Shown in pieces: positions 21,984 through 33,563 of a stretch of DNA of 64,000 bases. Position numbers and translations under genes: made by a program. The notes beneath the pieces are model-generated. The model made no database searches, was not told the origin of the DNA, and was given only the letters and a program-made list of their open reading frames with translations. This DNA is from Endothia cerciana (lineage: Eukaryota; Ascomycota; Sordariomycetes; Diaporthales; Cryphonectriaceae). The stretch spans positions 248,001 to 312,000 of the forward strand of contig JALRMH010000008.1 in the NCBI GenBank assembly GCA_026119935.1, read 5' to 3'. Positions within the stretch are counted from its first letter, which is position 1, and each line of letters opens with the position of its first letter.

Positions 21984-24689
21984 ATGAGCCGGGACAGGGA
22001 AAAGAAGAAGGGCTTCTGGAAGACCCTCTTCAAGCCAAAAAAGAGCTCGGCTGACCGCTCCGGGGACAGAAAAAAAGGCACTTTGCCGGTACGAAGCCTC
22101 TCTTTGTTCGCCTCTAAACCACAGTGAAGCGGCTGGTGTCTGACACATGTCACTGACCTTTGAAACCCAGGCTGTCGAGGACACTGAAGACCCACCATCC
22201 CCACGGCCACGGAGGCTAAGTGACCCGGAGTCCAGCATACGCGAAAAACCAAGCAAGCAGAATGTGCCCTTGCGGAGTGCCACAGTCCAGTCGCTGCAAC
22301 CCCGAAAACTGCACAAACGCCACAACTCCGAGCCGGTCCCGTCCAAGGGAAAGGAAACCGCGGTCGCCAATGGTCATGCGCGCTACTCACCCGGCCCTGG
22401 GGCTTCAGGCGGGGCCACGGGGCGATGGCCGCCAGCGGGCTATGGGAACGGGGCCGAACTCCCCCTTGGCCATGCCATGGACTTTATATGCAAGGGCGTC
22501 CCCGTTTTCAAAGGCCACAAGCGACGCATACCTCACGCCGGGGATGAGTTCTACTCGACGTACGCCACCGTCGCTGGGAATCGAGGCGACGAGAACGACG
22601 GCGTCAACCAGCACGACTCCATGACCCAGCTCATGACCATGAAGACGATGGGCCCGGGCATCGCGCCTCATCCCTGGGCGACCGTGGAGCAGCCCAGCTA
22701 CACCTTCTACTTCGGCAGGCTGCCCGGGACCGTGACTCTGAATCAGTGGGCTACGACCGCCAGTGTCCGGCCGCCAACGATCGCCCTACGCGACTCGGGA
22801 GTTGTGGCTCGTGACGTGGATCTGGTGCGGATTTTTGGCAGGCTCAAGGACTTGGAGTCTGGCCTGGGGGACGATGACATCGACTACATGTACAAGAACC
22901 TCTATCGAAAATTCCTCAGGGACCCAGACCGTGTCCTGAGCCCCCACAAGTCCCTAGACAAGCAGATAACTGACCTTCTTTTGGTCCTCTCTCGGCCGGA
23001 CCACTGGATCGATTTTTCCCAGGCAAAAAATCAGATCGTCACGCGCTTCATATTCGATACGGCGCATGTCAACCACGAGCAATATGGCAGATTCTTTCAC
23101 CAGCTACTCCTCAGCATGGAGCTGGACCTGCGCATACATTCGAGACAACATAGCGAGTGGGCGAAGGAGAAATTGTTGGAGCAGCTACCACCGGCGATCA
23201 AGTGGAACCTTGCCCTCTCGAGGAGGTGGAGGGAGAATGTGAGGATAGAAGCCTACGGGAGCACGGCTGATCAAGGTGCGCCAGGAAGCCAGCATCACGA
23301 GTGAGGATTTTGTGCTGACAGGCCGCAGTGAAATTGCGTTACAAGCTGAAGCGACGTCAGGTCAAGATGATCAAGAGGTTTGCACAGATGATGAAGTGGC
23401 CCAACCTCGCGGAGACTCTGGCCTCTTTGAAACAGGGCTACGAAGCCTCAAATCTTGACGCAATCAGTTCTCATGCCATGGCCTTTTTCAGCGGCCTGGT
23501 ATTACCTGGGGTACGCCCCGAATCCCCAATAAGAGTTTACTATCCGTGCTGACACCAACCCCCCCCCCCCCCCCAAAAAAAATAGCCTTCCTTCCCCTTT
23601 ATCATGATGAATGCCCTCATCGACATCGACCCGGACGAGGCTACCGATGACTTGGCACTTCTCATCCACCTCAACCCCAACTGCGGTTTCCAGTACCGGA
23701 ACAGCTACACCTACTGGACCTCGACCTCGATCGTCGGCAAGGTGCTCGCCCCGACCTGCCATGAAGTCGCGGGCTGGGTTGGTCCAGCGCGACCAACACC
23801 TGACCTCAGGCGCTCTCAGATCGCGCGTGTCCGCTCCCGCCGGCCTCGACAGCGGCTCACGGCCGATGACGTACGCTCGATGGCAGAACGCTCCGACCCC
23901 CTGGGACCGCCCACAGATGCATTCCCCGTGGAGGACTATGACATGGTCAGCCCTGACGTGGACGACATGGTCGACACGGTGCGCATCGAGCTCCTTTCGA
24001 TGAAGCCCTGCGTGGACAGGCAGGCCGACCCCGGACCTAAGTGGTTCGACGCGGCGATACAGTTCGCCATCGACGGTGTCTCGTGGCCTCTGCGTCTGAC
24101 ATACGACGTGAACTTCGTATCGGCATGGCCGTGCACGCAGGGACCGCACCCGCTGTTCTACGACTACACCTACCTCGCAGTCGCGGCAGAGGAAGTAATC
24201 TCGATCCGTGACTGGTCCGGATTGTACGGCGCGAGGAGCAGGGTGGACCTCAAAGGGTACAAATCCGTGGCGGACGGCATCAATAGTGCGGACGCAGACC
24301 GCGATTTCTCGGACTCGACAGCAGGCGAGGGGTCGTCGAAGGGACGTGGGCCGTCCGCTAACGGGAACGGCCTCGCTACACCAAATGGGAAAGCTGGTAG
24401 TCTTCGTAAGGAGGAGGAGGAGGATATCCTGGTGATCGAGGCCTTTGGCGTGCCAGACAATGAAGTGCTGGCCAGGGCTTGGTGTGCACACTGGGGCTTG
24501 AGCGCGGTGGTTGCGGATATCAGGAAGACTTGGTAAGTGGGAAACCCACGTCCGGACCCAGAGCATAAGAGCAGAGAGCCGCCGTTCTAACATTCTTCTC
24601 AAAGCATGGCGTGTGCGGTTCGCGAAGCATACGCTGCGGCCCTGACCGTTGTCATCCTCGTTGACAACAGCATAATGATTGAGGGATAG
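21984..24689 (+). CDS. Conserved-looking protein of unknown function, 807 residues
   Basis: Exons 21984-22088, 22171-23275, 23329-23510, 23586-24532 and 24605-24689 join in frame to 807 residues. I do not recognise the family. The N-terminus is very basic (KKKGFWKTLFKPKKSS), then a Ser/Pro/Arg-rich disordered part to about residue 120. A globular part rich in aromatic residues follows, with PSYTFYFGRLPG, DIDYMYKNLYRKFLRD, DHWIDFSQAKNQIVTRF and, across a splice, VKLRYKLKRRQVKMIKRF. The second half has MMNALIDIDPDEATDDL, WFDAAIQFAIDGVSWPLRL and ISIRDWSGLYGARSRVDLKG, then a Ser/Gly-rich linker and EEEEDILVIEAFG. No transmembrane segment or signal peptide is clear. Exon 3 contains an early run of basic residues that could bind nucleic acid or phospholipid, which is inference. 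The intron before exon 4 carries a 16-nt C run. Confidence 0.8.
23559..23574 (+). repeat. C16 homopolymer in intron
   Basis: Sixteen C followed at once by eight A, just before the TAG acceptor of the intron at 23511-23585. Confidence 0.9.
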
Positions 24690-25303
24690 TACATCTAGAC
24701 GACCGGGTTCCTATTGCTCAGAGCGAGATCTGACGACCTGGGATGACATTGCTGCTACGACTAATGAATCTTTCGAAATCACCGAAGCATTCCAAAGGAC
24801 AGGCATCTGGACAGGAGTATGAGGAACACGGGCGGACTCGAGGATGGCTCGAGACATTTGGGGATGGCGCGACCAAATACCCCGTGATATTTGGGCATGG
24901 AGTCTGCGCCTTGCTCTTCAATTGCTTTAATCTGATTATTTACTTTTATTCTGATAACCCGGCCACTTATCAGCTACTATTATCTCTGAAATGCGATCAA
25001 GGCCTCATCACACTCCATCTCTTTAGTTGCGTTTAGGCTGACAGAGTCTCGGGAGGGGGTGGTCTGTACTAAATCAAGCCTGGGTCTGTGCCTAGTCTGT
25101 GCCAGGGCGACCCATGATGCAACCAGCTGGCTCTGCAAAAAGGCCCACTCTGCGCTGTCCGTGACCTGCAGCCGAACCTCCCCGCCGGACCAAACGACCC
25201 GACGGCCACACACCTCACCCTGCAGCAGCGGCATGGTCTCAGACCGACCGGCTGCCCTCCTCCCGAGAATAACTACCTTCCGTGGTACAGGCAGCCCGAA
25301 AAG
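24690..25303. other. Intergenic, get1 promoter
   Basis: 614 nt between two genes on the + strand. It holds the 3' UTR of the upstream gene and the promoter of get1. No other gene seen. Confidence 0.5.
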
Positions 25304-26141
25304 ATGGCCTCTCTTCTTGTCATAATCTTCGCGGTCGAGGTCGCCGTGGCTGTGGTGAACACCATCGGCGCCGCGACGATTAACAACCTAGTGAGACCCC
25401 CTACGCCAACTTGCCCACGTGTCGACAACGCTGGCGGTGCGCTGACAGCCTTGTGTTCCAGTTATGGAAACTCTACACCTCGGCCCCGTCGGCCACCTCG
25501 AGGCAGATCCGCGAGCAGCGCGAGCTCCAGCAGTCCTACCTCAAGGTGCGCCGCGACCTGAACGCTACGAGCAGCCAGGATGAGTTTGCCAAATGGGCGA
25601 AGCTACGGCGGCAGCACGACAAGATGCTGGAAGAGCTGGAGAGGTCGAGTACGTCGGAACACATCCTACCTACATCCCCACATATCATGTATACGTGTCG
25701 CGGGAGCATGGCGGGCTGATTGAGCGACCACCCCCGTGTACAGAATCCGGCGTCGACACGACCAAGGCCTCCTTCGACAAGACCGTCAACGCGGTCCGCT
25801 GGGTCAGCACATCCGGGGCTCGCTGGTTCCTCCCATTTTGGTATTCGCGCGAGCCCATGTTCTGGCTGCCGCACGGCTGGTTCCCATACTACGCGGAGTG
25901 GCTCATCTCGTTCCCTCGGGCACCATTGGGCAGCGTCAGCATTGTATCGTGGCAGCTGGCGTGCACAGGAGCGATTGCGCTGGTGACAGATACCATCGGG
26001 GCATTGGTGAGACTGTTCCTGGACACAAGAGGAGGTAATGCGTCAAGACAGAGGGAACAACCGGTCAAGGCCCAAAAGGCGGAAAAGGCGGACACAGCAC
26101 AGGGCGCAACAGAGAAGGGGTCCAAGAAGGACACATGCTAA
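25304..26141 (+). CDS. get1: GET complex subunit Get1 (WRB homologue)
   Basis: ER-membrane receptor subunit that, with Get2, takes tail-anchored proteins from the Get3 ATPase and inserts them. Exons 25304-25390, 25462-25648 and 25744-26141 give 223 residues. Residues 1-24 are a first transmembrane segment (LLVIIFAVEVAVAVVNTIGA). A basic cytosolic coiled coil follows at about residues 35-95 (REQRELQQSYLKVRRDLN, WAKLRRQHDKMLEELERS), the Get3-binding arm. Two further membrane spans follow, the last including VSIVSWQLACTGAIALV. The tail is Lys/Glu-rich and polar. The three-TM plus coiled-coil layout and length match fungal Get1. The splice phases restore a Ser-Lys-Ser junction at residues 91-93. 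Confidence 0.93.
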
Positions 26142-26848
26142 TCGTGCTATGGGGTTTTGGTCTGGCAGCTAGAGGAAGGGGCATCTTCGCATGTCTCTCA
26201 TCAATTTGACGCAGAGCTCTTCATGGCCTGTAAAGACTGAAACTCTGCAACACTAAGTGAGATGACTCTTGGCAGAGTACTTGGGCTTGCTCTGGGCAAC
26301 ACTTTGACTCTAGCAACCACTGAGAAAGGAAGATTGCTAAAGCTTCGAAAGTGCCCGTCTTGGTCTTGTCGAACGACCTCGAGATCCCGACTGCTCCCCG
26401 CAGCAAGATGTCTCCGGATCGTGTCGCATCCCCATACCTACCAAGGGCCTTCCGCTGTCGAAACAAGAGTGAACTAACTCAGGGTGACCAGAAGTAGGAT
26501 GCAGACACGTTTTGAGTATCGCGCATGCTGGGAGCAGCCGCGTCCCGCAGGTTGTTCGTTGCAAAGTCGTGGTGGAGCTGCAATGTTGAAGCTTGAGAAT
26601 TTTCACGGCTCGCGGCTCAAAATTTCAGCAGTCACTGAAATACTGGGCTGGGCAGCCCCACTACCAGGCGCCAAGGGCTGCAGCGCTCGAGCTGGATCCC
26701 TGTTGAGGATCGCCAGCGCCGCTGGCCGGCACTGCAACAGCCCTTGCCTATTACTACAGTAGCACATGCACTTATACCACCGCCGTCGAGGCTCAAGGAC
26801 ATCTGGCCTTCTTCCAACTCCTCCTCAACCTCACCACCAACAGCTCCC
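26142..26848. other. Intergenic, 0.7 kb
   Basis: Between two + strand genes. No supported gene, repeat or RNA. Confidence 0.5.
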
Positions 26849-27959
26849 ATGGCGGTCATATCGTGGGGGACGTAAGTCGCGCACACACGTGCCCCCATCT
26901 TCGTGAGCGATCGCTAATGCACAGCACAGTATCAAGTCCCTCCTCATCTTCTTTGGGCCTATGCTCATCCCAAAGGCGCTGGGCTGGTACCGCTCCGCAA
27001 AGAACGGCCCCCGGGCCCAGAACAAGCCTGTCGCCCCCCTCCAGAGCCGGGCCCTTCTCGCCATCATCCTCCTCGCCGTGGCAGCGACCCTCTTCGCGAT
27101 CCACACCGCCCCGATATTGTCGCCGGAGAACATCTTCGCCATCACCCGCTCCAACCCGACGACGTCCAACAACCTGATCGTGTCCCGCCTGGCCACCCTC
27201 CGGCCCCTGACGGCGAGGGACGAGGTCTTCCACAACAAGTTCGAGAGCAAGGCGGGCAAGCTGCTCTACTACAAGTACGGGCCGGACGTGCTGGCGGACT
27301 GCCCGTTCTGCAACTCCCAGGACCCGACGACGTACCTCCTCTACGCCGCGCCGGCGGTCGCGATCCCGCACCTGCTGAACGCGGTGCTGGTGGGCGCCGC
27401 CACGAGCGAGTCGCTCACGGGCAAGGCCGGGAACCAGTGGCGCAGCCTCGCGGCGTACGCCACCGCGGCGCTGGCCGCCGTCGACGCCTACGCCCTGGTG
27501 CAGTGGGACCACGTCGCCAGCAACGAGAAGGCGCGGGTGCTGGGCGAGGTGTTCTTCTTCCACTGGGTGTCGCGGACGTATCGCTACCTCGCCCTCGCCG
27601 CCTTGGACCTGGCGCTTGCGGGTGTCTTGTATCTCAGCACCACGAACAGGATGTTTGTGCCTGCCATCACGGCGTCGGAGCGGGTTGAGAGGGTGACGGC
27701 CGCGCTGGGGGTTGTGAACATGAGGATTCGGTCTGCGAATGTGCTGAAGAATACCGTATCCCGGGATGGGGAGCTCAGGGCTATTGATGCGGGCTACTGG
27801 GCGCATGAGGGCGTGGTGATGCAGGAGGCAATGGAGAGCCAGGAGGTTGTGGAGAGCATGCGTGATGCAGTGGAGAACAGACGGATCGACCCCCAGACGA
27901 TGGAACAAGCAGCCGAGGCATTCGCCCAGCGGGTGATGGGAGACGGTTTGGTCGAGTAG
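26849..27959 (+). CDS. Multi-pass membrane protein of unknown function
   Basis: Exons 26849-26871 (23 nt) and 26930-27959 give 350 residues. Predicted membrane spans lie at about residues 9-25 (SLLIFFGPMLIPKALGW), 48-68 (ALLAIILLAVAATLFAI), 150-170 (LLYAAPAVAIPHLLNAVLVG), 185-200, 225-250 and others. A hydrophilic C-terminal region of about 100 residues has helices with VERVTAALGVVNMRIRSAN and a Gln/Glu-rich end. A short loop contains ADCPFCNSQDP, a CxxC that could bind metal or form a disulphide. I recall similar fungal proteins annotated only as integral membrane proteins, so no function is assigned. The tiny first exon is supported by a clean GTAAGT donor and by an in-frame junction ISWGTIKSLL. 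Confidence 0.82.
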
Positions 27960-28190
27960 GCTCACAGAGAATCTCTGGTCTAATGGTAATTCAACAAATG
28001 GCATGCTGTCAATGTCGAGTTGCTGTCGCATTTACCGTTTTTAAGACTCCGACTGACCATGCACGTGGCCGTGTTGGTGATGATAAGCCCCAAGGCGCCG
28101 AAAGGCCAGTGATACCTTATGAGAAGTACTATATACACCCTTTAGACCATATGTCTCGCTTGCTCTTGGATATTCCCGAACGCCGAAACA

Positions 28191-28201
28191 CCCCCCCCCC
28201 C
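28191..28201. repeat. C11 homopolymer
   Basis: Eleven C between the convergent 3' ends of the membrane-protein gene and rud3. Confidence 0.85.
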
Positions 28202-28256
28202 TATTCAAGGCCCGATTAGTACTCTACCACGGTATATGACCGGTTGGAACGTGGAG

Positions 28257-30285
28257 CTAGCCTTTCCCATCCGGCTTCGTGATTGTGATGCCCGTTCCCG
28301 CGCTGGATGTGCTGCCCTTTCTAGACTGTGAGCCTATAGTCTCGGCGGTGCGCCCCTCCTCTGCACTTCGTTCGAGGAAGCCGGCCCATAGGTCTGCGAG
28401 AGACTCCTTGCCAGATGTAGATGACGTTTCTGAGAAGAAGTCGGTGCCCAGAGATGGTGTGCTAGGCGTCCTGTGGAATGGTGAGGCTGGTAGTCGCAGT
28501 GAACTGTGGGAGGCACCGGGACGAGCGAGTCCTGCTTGCTCTTTCTGCTCGTCCGTCCAAGCTAGGTAGCCGGCGATGACTTGTAATATCTGGAATCGTT
28601 TAGGGTCGGAACGGTCTATCGAGAGGAACTGGAGGAGGTAGTTTGTGATGATTTGCCTGGATAAGGGCGTTAGTTCTCCTTCACAAGGGGTGTCGGGGTA
28701 TGAGCCTACCGATCAACTTGCTCATCTGGCTTCGTCTTTTTCAGATACCGTAGGGCTTTCGTGAGGTGGTCGTTCAGTATGATGCCCTCGTGCCTCAACT
28801 TCCCAATGAGCAGGTTCTTCTCCCTGACCTCCTTCTCGAATGGGGCCGTTCTCTCGAGCTCCTTCGAAAGAGACACCTTTGCTGCCTCGGCTTCTGCTAC
28901 CCTCTTGTCGGCGTCCTCGACCCGCTTCTTCATCTCCTGAAGCTGCTCTTCAGAGGACTCCACCAGATCTCTCAACTCTTTCCTCCTGGCATCCTGAATC
29001 TCTTGCAGGGCTCTTTGTAAACCATCGATGGTTCGTAGTGAGCTATCCCGCTCCTCCGCCGCCTTGTCATACGCTTCCCTGACGGAAATCAGCTGCTCCT
29101 CCAGATCGGCGACCTTGTCTGACAGGCTCTCCCGCATCTGCCGCTCCTCCATGGCAATGGCCTCCCATTCGCTCATGGCACTGCTTGTGGACTCCAACTC
29201 GCTCCTAAAGTGTTGCACTTGTCTCGCCATGTCATCCTTCTCTTTCAGCCAGTTCTGTTGCGAGAGGTTGCTCCGACTCCTCAGCGTCGTCAGCTCCCTG
29301 TTCGCCTCCTGTAGCTCATCCCTCAGCTGGGCGACCTCCTCCTCAGACGAGGAGGAGCCCTTTTGTAGGTCCTCATTCTGGGCCTCGAGTTCCTCGATAC
29401 GCTGGTTCGCTTCTTCGAGTTCTGCCCTGTCCCTTTTCAGGCGGTCGCCCAATGACTCCTTGATCTTCTCCACCCTCATCAGTAGCGCCTGGTACTGTTC
29501 TTCCGCATCGTTCTTGGCGGACTCGGTCTCCTTGAGATCAGTCTTCAACTTGGTGACTTCTGACGAGTGCGACTCTTGTATGGTCTCCAACTGCTTGCGC
29601 AGTTGCTCCACCTCCGCCCGGAGCGCCTCTCTTTCCTGTGACATGGCCTCTAGCTTTGCGCTGGTGTCATTCGAGCTGATATCTGTGGTGGTTGTGGAGG
29701 GCGCGTCGCCGGAGACTGGATGGCCGTTTACTGACGATGCTCGCGCATGTCCGTTTGCCTTTGGCGTCTCGGATTCTGTGGCAGCAGGTGGAGGTTGCGG
29801 TTCCTCGATGTCCCTACTCTCGGTCTGTAGTGATGACATGTTAGAGACAGTATGTCACATCGTCAGCGAGCTGACCCGGGAGGATGTAAGCGATCCCGCG
29901 GTTAAAGGATGCTGTTGACGACAACCCCATCGCAAGTGATAATATGGAGTACGTATGAGGTACACAGTACATGCAGGGAGGAAGCTCGTGTCCGCAGCAC
30001 GGAGGTGGGTCTGCCGGGGTTTTCTCTGTAGTGCTTGATACTAAACTGGTGCATTGCAGTGCGCTCACTTACCACCGGGGGTTCTGGCTCCTCTTCAGCA
30101 GCAGACAGGTCGTTTGTCTTGTCGCCTCGAGGACCCGGACTGGGCTGCTGGTCGGCGGCGCCATCACCATCCCTGATACTGGTGTCGACAGGCTTCTTGG
30201 GCTTGCCCTTCTTCTTGTTCTTTTTCTTGTTGCCTGAGCCTGCAGGGGAGGCTGAGATCGCATCGGGTGGGGCGGCCGAAGACAT
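28257..30285 (-). CDS. rud3: Golgin Rud3 (GMAP-210-like, GRAB domain)
   Basis: Coiled-coil tether of the cis-Golgi that binds Arf1 through its C-terminal GRAB domain and helps ER-Golgi traffic. Exons 30285-30073, 29824-28710 and 28656-28257 give 575 residues. The first 130 residues are basic and disordered (NKKKNKKKGKPKKP). Residues about 140-440 are an almost unbroken heptad coiled coil rich in Glu, Lys and Leu. The GRAB region spans the last splice: ILNDHLTKALRYLKKTKP, then QIITNYLLQFLSIDRSDPKR and FQILQVIAGYLAWTDEQ (about residues 425-480). A Ser-rich tail follows. Phase and the unbroken GRAB motif make the model firm; intron 1 (248 nt) is long and might hide a small exon. Confidence 0.92.
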
Positions 30286-31254
30286 GATCAGTTAGTACTG
30301 GACACCTCCTCGGGCTCTGATGCGTCTTGGAAGGACAGATGGCATTGGGCGGTTGTGGATAGCAGATTTTCGAGGTTGCAGGTATCAAATCAAGCCTCCT
30401 CGGTTTGGTCTGGCCGCTGGTGTGGTTCTAGGCACCCAGGCACGCAGGGCAGGGCTGTTAGCCTCCGCCCACAGCGGAAGCTACGGTGGCCCAGACTGTC
30501 TCCCCTCACTGGCTGTGCCTTGATCAGGGGTCCCTAGCAGCGAAAACAGTGGGGAGATCTGGGTTGCTATGATTAGCCGACATCAAAATATTCTTTCGCT
30601 GATTCCTGGAAGGTCGTCTCTTCACTTCTCTCTTCATACATATTTCATCTTCGCAAACCCAGGGCTCACTTCTGCTTGAACGCGTGCGTCCTGCCTCATT
30701 CAATGAATGAAGCGAAGTAGACCAAAAATCTGCCCTTTATAATCCTGGTGACCGTCCGAGGTACTCCTCAATGGACTCGTCGGGTTCGCTATGCGCAGAC
30801 AAGCCCCATCATACATCATGCCTGACCAAGTTTGTAACGACATTGCCTCCTGCCACCCATAGGAGACTCTATGGTTACGATGCAAAATGTTATATTACAT
30901 CTGTTCTGAGTATTTGAACAAGTGCTCAGAGGACCCCATTACAAATGTCCGGAAAGAGGATGCTTTCTTATATATCTCCGTGGCTACTGTGATGGTCGTC
31001 TTGGGAGAGCTTCAACAGCCTCCCTGGAGGAAGCCTCTACTGTTCAGATTCACTAAGTTCACTATATACGAGAGACTCCAGCATCGGCAACTCGAAGGCC
31101 ATCAGAGTGCCGCGCCGGGTTTTGATTAGAGATGGGCTGAACCTCCCCCCCCTTCTCAAACACTGCTCTACACTGCATGCAGCATAAATGACTCTACTGT
31201 TGAGATACTCTTGATGGAATTACTTCTGCGACATATACAAGTGATGCTTGGGAA
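30286..31254. other. Intergenic, rud3 promoter
   Basis: About 970 nt between two genes on the - strand. It holds the rud3 promoter and the 3' UTR of the NIFK-like gene. Part (about 30600-31250) is visibly AT-richer than the coding regions. No gene supported. Confidence 0.5.
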
Positions 31255-33165
31255 CTACGCCTTGTCCTTTCTGGTCTTCTTGGGCGTTTCCGCCCCCTTC
31301 ATCACCTTCTGTGGCGTTTTAGCCGGTCTGCCCCTACCACGCTTCGCAGGCTTCGGAGTCGCCTCCTGCTCCTTCTCGACAGCCTCGACGTCAGCAGCTT
31401 CCGCCGCCGGCGCCGGTTCGATCGCTTTCGTGGGAACCTCCTCAACGGCCTCCGCACGTCCTTCCTCGGTAGCTTCTGGCGCAGCGATGGCCGGGGCAGT
31501 AACCACATCCATAACCTCTGGTGCACTAAACTCATAGCCCATGGCCTCCAGCTTCTTGGCCCGGTCAGCCCGTCTCTTTCTCTCCTTGTTGACCTTTCGC
31601 GCCCACTTGTCTTCAAGGATGGGACGTTCCATCTGCTTGCCTTCCATCTTATTCCATGGGACGGGCTGCATACCAGGGATCAGTACGTGGCTGAGTGTCG
31701 TGTGCTGACGGAATGACATACCTTGAATCTCTTGTTGGCGCCCTTGAAGAGCTCCTGGTGGACCTGTGCCTTCGGAATAACGCTGCACTTGAGGATGTGG
31801 CCGAAGAGCAGATAATTCTAGTCGAGGTCAGTCTTCAGCCAACCATCTATGGGTTCGAAGTTTGCGGTACTCACGTCCATAGTCTTAGCTACAATCTCAG
31901 CAGTGCTGAGCTCCTCGAACTCGACAAACGCGAAGTGCTTCGCCTGGCCACTCTTCTTGTTCCTGGAGACCCTCACATTCCGGATGGGACCGAACTGGCT
32001 GAAGTAGCTCTTCATCTCGTGTTCGTAGAAACCATGAGGCAGACGACCAACATAGATCACACCTGTGTCCTCCTTGCCCTTGAAAGCAGTGAGGGCCTTC
32101 CTCTCCTTCTTCCTCTCCTTCTTAGACAACTCGGGAATCTTGCCGACGTCTTGACCCTGCTCAAAAAGGACAACGCCAGAGCCTGGGCCATCCTCATCCC
32201 CACTATCGATAGTCTGGACGAGGACTTTGGTCTGCTCGTCAGCCTCGTCATCAGAGGATGAGTCCTCGTCATCATGGGAAGCCGCAATGTTGTTCTCGGC
32301 TTCTTTGACAGTGTCCTTCTTCTCCTCGACTTGCTCTTTCTCGGTCTTCTTCCCAGACTTCTTCGACGACTTGGGTGTTTTAGTCAATGTCTTGTCCGAG
32401 GCAGATGTTTGCTGGGTCGCCTTGGAAACACTCTTGGGTGTCTCCTTGACTTCCACAGCGGTGTTACCAGCAGTCTTTGGGGTAGATTGCCCAGCTCCTT
32501 TGGATTGTGTCTCCTTGGCCAGTTTCACTTTGGCCGGTGTCTTCTCCTTCTTCGACTTGGTGGCAGGCGTGTTCTGGACTGTCTCCGATGCTTGCTCTTG
32601 GGGATCCTTGGCCTTGGCAGGCGTGTTGTTCTTCTTCGATTTGGAAGCAGGTGCCTTCTCGGCCGCCTTCAAGTCCTTCTCCTCCGTATCCTTTCCCTTG
32701 GCAGGGGTCTTATCCTTCTTCGTCTTGGACACAGGGGTCTTCTCTGCCTGCTCAGATGCAGCCTCCTTGGCATCGTTTGCCTTGACTGGAGTCTGGATCT
32801 TGTTGGTCTTGGGGATTGGCTCAGCCTCCTTGCTCGCCGGCTCCTCAGTATCCTCGAGCTTGGGTGGGGTCTTCACGGCCTTTTGCTTTTTTGTGGGAGC
32901 TGGGAAAACATCCTCGGTGGCTAGGATCGAGTCAGTGTGGGTGGGTTGCTGCCTACTAGTGGTCCTATCTATCATGGGAAGATTTCTTACCCTTCCGCTT
33001 CGAGGCTTTGGGAGTCTTCGTCTTGGGCTTGGGGGTCTCCCCGACCGTGGCACCATCGACTGGCACCGCAGCTTGGAATATTGTCAGTATACGAGTATTC
33101 CTTTTGGTTTCTGGGAATGCTGTGAACATACGCTTGGACCTTCTAGGTCTCAGTTCTGGAGCCAT
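31255..33165 (-). CDS. Nucleolar RRM protein, NIFK/Nop15-like
   Basis: RNA-binding ribosome-assembly factor of the Nop15/NIFK family, which acts on 60S precursors in the nucleolus. Exons 33165-33132, 33071-32991, 32920-31875, 31817-31722 and 31665-31255 give 555 residues. Residues about 40-320 are a Lys/Ala/Thr/Pro/Glu-rich disordered region with repeated units of the type SKKxKTPAK. An acidic patch (DDEDSSSDDEADEQ) precedes the RRM at about 324-402, with RNP2 VIYVGRL and RNP1 KHFAFVEF. The last RRM strand lies in the next exon (LLFGHILKCSVIP). The family hallmark VPWNKMEG follows. The tail ends in an AT-hook-like RGRGRPAK and more Lys. The long repeat tail is much larger than in yeast Nop15 (about 220 residues). 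The divergent start lies 398 nt from sss1. Confidence 0.9.
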
Positions 33166-33563
33166 TGCATGCAGATTGTGGACAACTGGTTGTGACTTTA
33201 CTTCAAAAGCGACCGCAGGTGCAAGTTGGTAGCAGGACCAGACAGTCTTGCATATTTTTTGAGAATTCTGCCATAGGGTAGCAGTTTTCCCCAGCAGGCG
33301 GTGAGTGTTGCCCCCGTCGAATTGCCGCTAAAGTCTAGCCATCCCTGCTGAGATCTGGCCCGCCGGGAAGGCCAGCAGTGCGATTCAACTTCAATTTCAG
33401 GCGACGTTTCCACACTTCAGTTGCTCTAAGAGCTGCAACCGTATCTCGACAAACCCCTTCGCTCCTTTGCAACTCGCCTCCACGCACCTCCCTCACGCAC
33501 CCGAGCTTTGTCGCCTGCATCTGAACCTTTGTCAACGCCGTGACAGAACACAAATTGGACAAG
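33166..33563. promoter_or_regulatory. Bidirectional promoter, NIFK-like / sss1
   Basis: 398 nt separates the two divergent start codons, so both genes must draw on this stretch. The sss1 side ends in a C/T/A-rich leader. No sharp TATA box seen. Confidence 0.5.

Noticed and set aside
26856..28031. 391-codon - strand frame opposite the multi-pass membrane protein
   Set aside because: Shadow frame with Arg/Gly/His-rich composition; the + strand gene has clear membrane spans and splice signals.
32227..33195. 322-codon + strand frame rich in Ser/Leu/Phe opposite the NIFK-like gene
   Set aside because: It mirrors the Lys/Thr/Pro repeats of the real gene (Lys codons read antisense give Phe/Leu), so its apparent hydrophobic repeats are artefacts.
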